Origin: Alphaproteobacteria bacterium | GTDB lineage: Bacteria > Pseudomonadota > Alphaproteobacteria > Micavibrionales > Micavibrionaceae | DNA: 35,480 nt | Assembly (NCBI GenBank): GCA_023140215.1 | Contig: JAGLMC010000066.1 | Span: forward strand, 1 to 35,480 | Direction of reading: 5' to 3' | Shown here: positions 9,057-15,652 of the stretch, one piece after another | Numbering within the stretch: position 1 is the stretch's first letter | Layout: the number at the start of each line of letters is the position of its first letter | Notes under the pieces: model-generated | The model's input: the letters and a program-made list of their open reading frames with translations, nothing else | The model's database searches: none | Told to the model about the DNA's origin: nothing | Program-made: the position numbers and the translations under genes

Positions 9057-9275
9057 AGCCGGATGTTCAAAACCGCTCGTAAAAGAAAACGGCGCGATAG
9101 TCTTTAGGCCGAAGCCTTGGACATGCACCACCGCCACCCGGCCAAAGACCGAGGTGCGGCATCTTTTTGATGCGTTTCTTTTTAAAGAAAATACACCAAA
9201 TAACGGCTGATGCCAGCCGCTTTTACGAAAGGGTTTTGAAGCCCCGCGAGCTGCACAGATCACCTGTACAACTCA
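9028..9275 (-). ncRNA. Unassigned structured RNA or attenuating leader upstream of the barrel gene
   Basis: A segment clearly richer in G and C than its surroundings and without a credible protein. It folds into a long rod closed by three perfect 9-bp helices: 9043-9051 with 9257-9265, 9066-9074 with 9232-9240, and 9077-9085 with 9220-9228. Inside the rod are hairpins at 9106-9117 (cUUCGg tetraloop on the minus strand), 9135-9156, 9159-9173 and 9204-9219. The minus strand is favoured by the UUCG loop and by the eight-T terminator at 9028-9056. I could not match it to tmRNA (no tag frame, no GGTTCGA...CCA end), RNase P RNA (no GAGGAAAGTCC), SRP RNA or a riboswitch I know. A 6S-like RNA is possible. 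The 5' end near 9275 is inferred from a weak promoter. Confidence 0.6.
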
Positions 9276-9281
9276 TTTCTG

Positions 9282-9310
9282 ACTTTACGGGAAAGAATGG
9301 AGCGGAGCAA
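9282..9310 (-). promoter_or_regulatory. Possible sigma-70-like promoter of the structured RNA
   Basis: On the minus strand, TTGCTC (9305-9310) and TAAAGT (9282-9287) are separated by 17 bp, placing a start about 9275, just before the first strand of the outermost long-range helix. The matches are weak (3/6 and 4/6), so position is the main argument. Confidence 0.3.
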
Positions 9311-9381
9311 GGGGAATCTTATTGCTATATATTGTTTGTAATCAGACTATTGTGTTAATTTTAATAAAAGGAGAAAAGAAA

Positions 9382-9870
9382 ATGGTTGCTGAAGAACGCC
9401 GGGTTAAAGAAGAAATAGAAAGGGAAAAATATCGAGAGCGATGGGAAGCTGCAAACGTTATCATGATTGACTATAGTAATTTCTGTATAAAAATGTTAGT
9501 AACATTGAATAGTACAGCAATACTTGCTTCTATAGCATTTATAGGAAGTTTTTCTTTAAATAAAAATCCAGTTTTTGAAGCAGATATAATTGCTAAATCT
9601 ATTCCAAACTCTTTTTTAGCTTGGTCAGCAAGTCTTTCCGCAATTTTACTATCCGCCCTTTTTACGTACTTTTGCCACCGTTGGTATCCTACAATTCTTT
9701 ACGTAGCACATAAGCAAGATTATATTGATATATATGAAAAGCTTACTTTTAAGGAAAAAATGTCATACTACGCTTACAATATTTTTGTCTGGATAGGGAT
9801 AATAAGCGGTATATTTTCATTACTAATGTTTCTTTGTGGCATATGGAACATTACAATTTCTTTTGTTTAA
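9382..9870 (+). CDS. Hypothetical three-TM membrane protein
   Basis: A 162-residue protein I do not recognise. The start is ATG 9382, preceded by AAAGGAG at good spacing; the frame extends upstream to 9322, but that extension runs through the Shine-Dalgarno. A highly charged N-terminal segment of about 28 residues (MVAEERRVKEEIEREKYRER, probably helical and cytoplasmic) is followed by three membrane segments, near residues 38-58, 76-98 and 133-158. The loop between segments two and three contains HRWYPTILYVAHKQDY. There is no catalytic motif. It stands alone between the structured RNA and the macro-domain gene, and its function cannot be inferred. Confidence 0.65.
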   Translation: MVAEERRVKEEIEREKYRERWEAANVIMIDYSNFCIKMLVTLNSTAILASIAFIGSFSLNKNPVFEADIIAKSIPNSFLAWSASLSAILLSALFTYFCHRWYPTILYVAHKQDYIDIYEKLTFKEKMSYYAYNIFVWIGIISGIFSLLMFLCGIWNITISFV

Positions 9871-10045
9871 TAAAGCTTTTAGAAAAATTAATAACATGAT
9901 TGATACTGAAAGAATTATTAATCTTCTATAGGTTATTATCGAGCGTGATTAATGGTTTTCAACTTAAATTTACAATCTTTGTGAGTAAACCGGAATCCGA
10001 AAGTTTAAATTCTCCCAAATGTCAGCCCTGCACTTTATGTTAAAA

Positions 10046-10591
10046 TTAAATCAGACGTTCTTTAAAAATATCATAACTATTTTGATCGGGAGAAACTATC
10101 CTTACTTCCTTAAGCGTTCCATCAAGACGATCTGATATTCCGCGTATAATCAAACGAGCCGCGCGCTTTTTTGGAAAAGCATTTTTACCGGAAGCCAATG
10201 GTGGAAAAGCAATTACATCCATATCTTTATTTTGAGCCATCTCTATAGCTCCACGGCAAGCAGCAAGTAAATCTCTGTCTTTGCGATCAAAATCATTTCT
10301 CCATTCAGGCACAATACAAAAAATCAAAAATTTACATGGTAAATTAAATCCGGGTACAACATAAATATCATCAGAGCGTGGTCTGTATACATTATTTAAA
10401 ATAAATTCATCCAGTTGTTCTCCTGCTGCTTCCAACAAAGACGCATTCACAGAACCATGATATTCAAGGCTTTTAGGAATTATACTAACCACCGCATCTA
10501 CATTTTGCGCGGAAATATCACCCTTCACTAAAGTAATACGATTTAAATAAGGATTGGAAGGTTCTTTTCGCTTTGGTATGATTATATCCAT
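10046..10591 (-). CDS. Atypical macro-domain protein
   Basis: About 181 residues from the ATG at 10591; the open frame extends to 10648, but the extension lies inside the divergent gene. It has macro-domain architecture: NRITLVKGDISAQNVDAVVS at the start, HGSVNASLLEAAG in the position of the usual GGVxxAIxxAAG loop, and VIAFPPLASGKNAFPKKRAA near the ADP-ribose diphosphate loop. The canonical NAAN motif is not present (VSIIPKS instead), so ADP-ribose hydrolase activity is uncertain and binding may differ. Its start codon overlaps that of the divergent substrate-binding protein (shared bases 10590-10591). Family call is good; substrate unknown. Confidence 0.75.
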   Translation of the reverse strand: MDIIIPKRKEPSNPYLNRITLVKGDISAQNVDAVVSIIPKSLEYHGSVNASLLEAAGEQLDEFILNNVYRPRSDDIYVVPGFNLPCKFLIFCIVPEWRNDFDRKDRDLLAACRGAIEMAQNKDMDVIAFPPLASGKNAFPKKRAARLIIRGISDRLDGTLKEVRIVSPDQNSYDIFKERLI

Positions 10592-12290
10592 GAATCTAAG
10601 ACTAACATTTTTTATTTTATTATCATTTATATTTATTTCACACGCCAATGCGAAAGAATATTATGGCTTGGCAATGCACGGCAATCCTAAATACGATGCA
10701 AACGCCGCCCACCTAGATTACGTAAATCCAAAAGCTCCCAAAGCCGGACATATCACAATGTCTACAATAGGCACATTCGATACTCTCAACCCTTACAGCA
10801 TTAAAGGCACGGCTGTGCAAGGACTTAATCTAGTTTATGACCGCTTGATGGAAAGAGTTTGGGATGAACCATTTACAATGTATCCATTAATTGCAGAACG
10901 TATAGATATTCCTGAAGACCGCTCTTCTATTACTGTACATATAAATCCAAAAGCACGCTTTCATGACGGCAGCCAGATCACAGCCGATGACGTTATTTTT
11001 TCTTTTAAAACTTTACGAGAGTCCGGCCGTCCTAATATGCGCCGTATTTACAAGTTAGTTAAAACAGTAGAAAAACGTGAAAATCTTTCAGTTCATTTCA
11101 CATTCGGAGATGGATACGATCAAGAAACCGTCATGATTATAGCCCTTATGCCGATACTTTCCAAAACCTACTGGCACAATCGTATATTTGACAAGACAAC
11201 GCTTGAAATTCCATTGTTAAATGGCCCATATGAAATAGAGAAATTTGAACCGGGACGACAAATCACTTATAAGCGCAAAAAAGATTACTGGGCAAAAGAT
11301 ACTCTAACCCGCATTGGGCATTTCAATTTTCAGCACATTACTTATGATTATTATCGAGATGATACAATAGCTCTTGAGGCTTTCAAATCCGGAGATATTG
11401 ACATTCGCAGAGAATTTGATGCCGGAAAATGGATCAGTGCATATGATTTCCCAGCCCTTAGTAAAGGTAAAGTAATCAAAGAAAATATATTTCATGGGCG
11501 ACCGGAACGTGTTCGCGCTATGATTTTTAACACACGGAGAATTCCTTTTGATGATATTCGCGTTCGTAAAGCATTAAACCTGATTTTTGATTTTGAATGG
11601 ATTAATAAAAATATTTTCCACGGACAATATAAACAAATTAACAGTTATTTTCCAAATTCAGAATTAGCATCACAAACACAAATATCAGTATCACAAATAA
11701 AAGAAACAGCCTCTCCACGTGCTAAAATGCATATGGCCAATGAGCTTTTAAAAGAATCAGGATGGATTGTTGAAAATGGTAATCGTGTTAAAAACGGTAA
11801 GATTTTTAAATTTGAAATCCTCATTAATACTCTTGAAGATGAAAAAATAGCGCTTCATTTTAAACATTCACTTAAAAAACTGGGCATTAAAACATTAATA
11901 CGCACACAAGACAGCGCATCTTTTCTCGATCGTTTAAATGAATATGATTATGATATGACTCTACATTATTGGCAAAATAGCCTGTCTCCCGGCACAGAAC
12001 AAATGCTTTATTGGACGTGCGAAGCTGCTAACCAGCCTGCACAATGGAATTATGCCGGTATATGTGACAAGGAAATTGATGCACTTTCTAGCAAAATTGC
12101 ACAAGCAAAAACCCGTAAAGAGCTTATTGACACTACACAACAACTTGATAGCAAACTTCTAAACGGCCATTACATAATACCGCTTTACTATTCTGGAGCA
12201 GATTATATAAGTTATTGGAAACCTATTCATCGCCCTAATAAAACGCCTCTTTATGGAATTGTACTTGAAACATGGTGGACAGATCAATAA
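10590..12290 (+). CDS. YejA-like ABC transporter peptide-binding protein
   Basis: A 566-residue periplasmic family 5 extracellular solute-binding protein. The start at 10590 gives a signal peptide (MNLRLTFFILLSFIFISHAN); an in-frame ATG at 10554 would add 12 residues before it. Motifs match the YejA/oligopeptide-binding group: EYYGLAMHGNPKYDANAAHL, NPKAPKAGHITMSTIGTFDTLNPY, RFHDGSQITADDVIFSFKTL, NGPYEIEKFEPGRQITYKRK, VRKALNLIFDFEWINKNIF. Such proteins deliver oligopeptides or peptide-like antibiotics to an ABC importer. No permease or ATPase gene is adjacent, so partners must be encoded elsewhere. The gene is divergent from the macro-domain gene with overlapping start codons. Confidence 0.88.
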   Translation: MNLRLTFFILLSFIFISHANAKEYYGLAMHGNPKYDANAAHLDYVNPKAPKAGHITMSTIGTFDTLNPYSIKGTAVQGLNLVYDRLMERVWDEPFTMYPLIAERIDIPEDRSSITVHINPKARFHDGSQITADDVIFSFKTLRESGRPNMRRIYKLVKTVEKRENLSVHFTFGDGYDQETVMIIALMPILSKTYWHNRIFDKTTLEIPLLNGPYEIEKFEPGRQITYKRKKDYWAKDTLTRIGHFNFQHITYDYYRDDTIALEAFKSGDIDIRREFDAGKWISAYDFPALSKGKVIKENIFHGRPERVRAMIFNTRRIPFDDIRVRKALNLIFDFEWINKNIFHGQYKQINSYFPNSELASQTQISVSQIKETASPRAKMHMANELLKESGWIVENGNRVKNGKIFKFEILINTLEDEKIALHFKHSLKKLGIKTLIRTQDSASFLDRLNEYDYDMTLHYWQNSLSPGTEQMLYWTCEAANQPAQWNYAGICDKEIDALSSKIAQAKTRKELIDTTQQLDSKLLNGHYIIPLYYSGADYISYWKPIHRPNKTPLYGIVLETWWTDQ

Positions 12291-12371
12291 AGCTACTAAA
12301 TCTCCATTGAGCACATAATCAGCTCTTGCTATAATTTAAATGATTTTTTTGTTCAAACTGGTAAAATAATT

Positions 12372-12779
12372 ATGATCTACAAGAATTTTTTAATTTTAGC
12401 CTGCATAGCAGTAACAATCTCACTCACAGCTTGTTGCGGAGATAAAACTAAAGATGGTCAGTATTGGCAACGTATTTCTGTTTCTGAAAGCATTCACATT
12501 AGAGGCATAAAAGCAGAGCAAATGCTTAACCGTAATATTGCGCATTGCGTGACAGAATTAAAAGAATTGGAACGTCTGGGCATTCTAAGAAATTCAATCC
12601 CGATAAGTTCTGGAGGAAAGCTTCTTGATCCGGATTCGAAAAAACTTAAAAATTGGGATGCACCGGAATATGATCGTACATTGCTTACTGAACATAAAGA
12701 TTTTCATGATTTTGAAAGCTGTATGTTATCACATGGATGGGAACGAGTTGAGCACTTGTCTTACGATGTATCAAAATAG
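12372..12779 (+). CDS. Small hypothetical lipoprotein with CMxxxGW motif
   Basis: A 135-residue protein with a lipoprotein signal peptide (lipobox LTAC, Cys about 21, followed by another Cys). The mature part is short and mostly helical. It ends with DFHDFESCMLSHGWERVE, a CMxxxGW pattern shared by many small uncharacterised proteobacterial lipoproteins. Cys about 58 (AHCVTEL) and Cys about 117 could form a disulphide. It lies 81 bp downstream of the peptide-binding protein on the same strand. I do not recognise a named family, and its role is unknown. Confidence 0.65.
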   Translation: MIYKNFLILACIAVTISLTACCGDKTKDGQYWQRISVSESIHIRGIKAEQMLNRNIAHCVTELKELERLGILRNSIPISSGGKLLDPDSKKLKNWDAPEYDRTLLTEHKDFHDFESCMLSHGWERVEHLSYDVSK

Positions 12780-12820
12780 CTAATTAATACTTAACGTATC
12801 TGGTGTCACGAAGCTTAAAT

Positions 12821-13780
12821 TCATGCATTATTCTTAGAGCGCATCCAGTCTTCAATTTTCTTTATTACAACGTCAACGCTTAATGATTCCATAAGACATG
12901 GAGCATCGGAGGAGCTATATCCTTCATAATCAATAAGCTCATCAAAACTTTCCGGCGTTGAAATATATGAAGAATTTTCACCCCAAGGTCTATATAAATG
13001 CGGATAGCTTGGTCCAAAAAGTCCAAGTGTCGGAATATCTACTGCTGAAGCGCAATGCATTAATCCAGAATCATTGCCAATATAAAAGCTACACCGCGCT
13101 AAAGTTGCAGCAGCACTACCCGGATCTGTCTTGGCAATAATATCAAGAGCTTGTCCTTCCGGCACACAAGCTAATACTTTACGAGCATTTTCTTCTTCAC
13201 CAAGAGCAGCAAATACAGCAACGCGTGCATTTGGCATAATCCCATTATCAGAAATCGCCCAATTTACAACCTTAATAAACCGCTCTGAAGGCCATGTTTT
13301 GGCAAGCCAATTAGCTGTTGCTCCAACGCCAAGCACCGGCTTTCCATCTGGAATCAATGCTTTAGCTGTATTTAATTGAGCAGCAGTAAACCAAAGTCTC
13401 GGATTGGGAACATCTTCCAGCTTCATAATTTCCGCATTTTGAATAACTTTATGCGCACTTTTATCAACATGTTTGCCAATAGTATAAAGCTTATCAGATA
13501 TGATAAATCTGGACATTACAGAATTACGTAAATCAACCACAATATCCCATCGAGTTCTAACCACACGTTTCCACAAGAGCAACCAATGTTTGTTATGTTT
13601 TTGTTTTTTTAATGGTATAAGCTCATCAAGCAATGGATAGCCTTCAAATAAAGATGCTGATAACACTCCGCAAACAATTGTAACTTTGGCATCCGGAGTA
13701 TGCTTTGCTATATAATCAAGCAAACCGCATGAAAGTACGGCATCACCAATACGGCTGGATGTAATAAATAAAATTCTCAT
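12821..13780 (-). CDS. Glycosyltransferase family 9 (heptosyltransferase-like)
   Basis: A 319-residue cytoplasmic GT9 enzyme. The N-terminal Rossmann part opens with ILFITSSRIGDAVLSCGLL and HTPDAKVTIVCG, as in ADP-heptose:LPS heptosyltransferases. The C-terminal domain has the nucleotide-sugar-binding motif YIGNDSGLMHCASAVDIPTL followed by GLFGPSYPHLYRPWG. It probably adds heptose or a related sugar to the LPS core; the exact acceptor cannot be read from sequence. It diverges from radA with a 90-bp gap that must hold both promoters. No other LPS glycosyltransferase is adjacent. Confidence 0.85.
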   Translation of the reverse strand: MRILFITSSRIGDAVLSCGLLDYIAKHTPDAKVTIVCGVLSASLFEGYPLLDELIPLKKQKHNKHWLLLWKRVVRTRWDIVVDLRNSVMSRFIISDKLYTIGKHVDKSAHKVIQNAEIMKLEDVPNPRLWFTAAQLNTAKALIPDGKPVLGVGATANWLAKTWPSERFIKVVNWAISDNGIMPNARVAVFAALGEEENARKVLACVPEGQALDIIAKTDPGSAAATLARCSFYIGNDSGLMHCASAVDIPTLGLFGPSYPHLYRPWGENSSYISTPESFDELIDYEGYSSSDAPCLMESLSVDVVIKKIEDWMRSKNNA

Positions 13781-13870
13781 AAATGATATAATGGCAGAAA
13801 TAATAAAAAAGGTGCATTATAAATAAAAATGTTCTTGTAATGTTCTTTTTATTCCTGCATAAATGATTCT

Positions 13871-15259
13871 ATGGCAAAAGCACAAAGAACATATGTCTGT
13901 CAATCTTGCGGATCAACTACTTCAAAATGGTCAGGTAAATGCGAAAGCTGTAATGAGTGGAATTCGATAATCGAAGAAATAACACAAGCCGCACCAAAAG
14001 GACTTGGTACAAGAAAAAAAGGCCGTCATATTGAATTTGTTCACTTAAATAGCAAAAATGCAAAAACAATATATCCACGACACATTACAAACATTAATGA
14101 ATTTGACCGCGTTTTAGGCGGTGGGCTTGTACCGGGATCTGCTGTTCTTATTGGTGGAGATCCCGGCATTGGAAAATCAACATTATTATTACAAGCCGTA
14201 TGTGTTTTAGCAAAAAAAGAAATACGTTGTATGTACGTTTCAGGAGAAGAATCTATAGATCAAATACGTATGCGCGCACAACGTTTAGGATTAGCCGATA
14301 CACCTGTAGAACTGGCTAGCGCAACTAATGTACGTGATATAGTCGCATCAATAGAAGATGTTAAACAACCGGTATCACTTCTTATTATTGATTCTATTCA
14401 AACAATGTTTATTGATTCTATTGACAGTTCTCCGGGTACAGTTACACAAGTCCGAACGTCTGCACAGGAAATTATACGTACAGCTAAAACAAAAAATATA
14501 GCTGTAATTTTTGTAGGGCATGTTACAAAAGACGGTCAAATTGCAGGGCCAAGAGTTCTTGAACATTTAGTTGATACAGTCTTATATTTTGAAGGTGATC
14601 GCAACCATCAATTCCGTATTTTACGAGCTGTTAAGAATCGTTTTGGCCCTACAGATGAAATCGGGGTTTTCGAAATGGCTGCCGAAGGCTTAATTGAAGT
14701 TGAAAACCCGTCAGCACTTTTTCTATCACAACGTCACGGTGACGTATCAGGAAGCGCCGTACTTGCAGCACTAGAAGGTTCACGCCCTATTCTGGTTGAA
14801 GTACAAGCTCTTATAGCACCATCATCATTAGCCACACCACGCAGAGCTGTTCTCGGATATGATTCTAATCGTTTGGCAATGATTATAGCCGTACTTGAAA
14901 CACGATGCGGAATAAATATCGGAAGCCATGATATATTTCTAAATATCGCCGGAGGTATACGTATTCATGAACCTGCCGCTGATGTTGCTATAGCAGCAGC
15001 ATTAATGAGCGCACTAAGCGGTACGCCAATTCCTGCTGAAACAGTACTTTTTGGTGAAATTGGATTAGCAGGCGAAATCAGGCAAGTTGCACAATCTGAT
15101 TTACGCCTAAAAGAAGCCTCTAAACTAGGTTTTAAAGATGCAATAATACCATCTATAAAGAACAAAAAAACAAAGCTTGCAAAAGCAATAACTATAAACG
15201 AAATTACACATATTCAAGATATTGCCGATATGCTTATAATTGATAACCCCAAGCCCTAA
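13871..15259 (+). CDS. radA: DNA repair protein RadA (Sms)
   Basis: A 462-residue, full-length RadA/Sms, a RecA-like DnaB-type helicase that promotes branch migration in recombinational repair. Four cysteines form the N-terminal zinc finger (10, 13, 24, 27 in YVCQSCG...CESCNEW). A Walker A motif GGDPGIGKSTLL lies near residue 96, the RadA-specific KNRFG near residue 256, and a Lon-protease-like C-terminal domain starts near ALEGSRPILVEVQAL and includes VLFGEIGLAGEIRQV. The stop overlaps the stop of the convergent small gene by a few bases. Identification is certain. Confidence 0.97.
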   Translation: MAKAQRTYVCQSCGSTTSKWSGKCESCNEWNSIIEEITQAAPKGLGTRKKGRHIEFVHLNSKNAKTIYPRHITNINEFDRVLGGGLVPGSAVLIGGDPGIGKSTLLLQAVCVLAKKEIRCMYVSGEESIDQIRMRAQRLGLADTPVELASATNVRDIVASIEDVKQPVSLLIIDSIQTMFIDSIDSSPGTVTQVRTSAQEIIRTAKTKNIAVIFVGHVTKDGQIAGPRVLEHLVDTVLYFEGDRNHQFRILRAVKNRFGPTDEIGVFEMAAEGLIEVENPSALFLSQRHGDVSGSAVLAALEGSRPILVEVQALIAPSSLATPRRAVLGYDSNRLAMIIAVLETRCGINIGSHDIFLNIAGGIRIHEPAADVAIAAALMSALSGTPIPAETVLFGEIGLAGEIRQVAQSDLRLKEASKLGFKDAIIPSIKNKKTKLAKAITINEITHIQDIADMLIIDNPKP

Positions 15260-15630
15260 TCATCATATTTGCGCATTGTAAGGAACACAACATCATTTCC
15301 GTAATGGATTTGTCCTGACATTTGTATTTTATCTCCTTTGCGAGCCAGCTTGAGTGTTGCTTCATAAGTTACAGATTTTTGTGATGGAGAGCCATCTGGA
15401 GCTGTTAGAAGGAAATCTATTGCCGCATTGCTTGGATCTGCGATGGATATCATTTTAACTTCATTATCATTAATAATTGTAAATGTACTCGTCCACTTAC
15501 AATTAGCTTCATCAAAGCGTTCAGTTTGACTTTTACGGATTTCCGTTTCACCGTCACTGCGTTTTTCTATATCACCGTAACGACTGTTTGTGCTGGTAAT
15601 CCGGTATTTTCCATCTAATGGATGATCCAT
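15256..15630 (-). CDS. Conserved-looking hypothetical protein, 124 aa
   Basis: A 124-residue cytoplasmic protein without signal peptide or membrane segment. It is predicted mostly beta (GKYRITSTNSRYGDIEKRSD, KWTSTFTIINDNEVKMIS, VTYEATLKLARKGDKIQMSG, GNDVVFLTMRKYDD), possibly a small lipocalin-like barrel. I do not recognise the family. The ATG at 15630 has AAGGA about ten bases upstream. It starts 22 bp after the M3 peptidase stop on the same strand, so the two are likely co-transcribed. Its end overlaps the radA stop codon (tail-to-tail). Confidence 0.68.
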   Translation of the reverse strand: MDHPLDGKYRITSTNSRYGDIEKRSDGETEIRKSQTERFDEANCKWTSTFTIINDNEVKMISIADPSNAAIDFLLTAPDGSPSQKSVTYEATLKLARKGDKIQMSGQIHYGNDVVFLTMRKYDD

Positions 15631-15652
15631 AATTTATTTTTCCTTATGCTTA

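Noticed and set aside
9018-9263. Minus-strand 81-codon open frame across the structured RNA
   Set aside because: It runs through the terminator and the long-range helices, has unnatural composition (runs of Arg, Pro, Trp) and no ribosome site. The base pairing explains the sequence better.
9028-9275. Structured region considered as two-piece tmRNA or RNase P RNA
   Set aside because: No tag-peptide frame, no GGTTCGA...CCA acceptor end, no GAGGAAAGTCC motif on either strand. The resemblance of GGTTTTGAACATCC to a T-arm is superficial.
9167-9358. Plus-strand 63-codon open frame across the structured RNA
   Set aside because: No ribosome-binding site, overlaps the rod helices and the start region of the 9382 gene, and resembles no protein.
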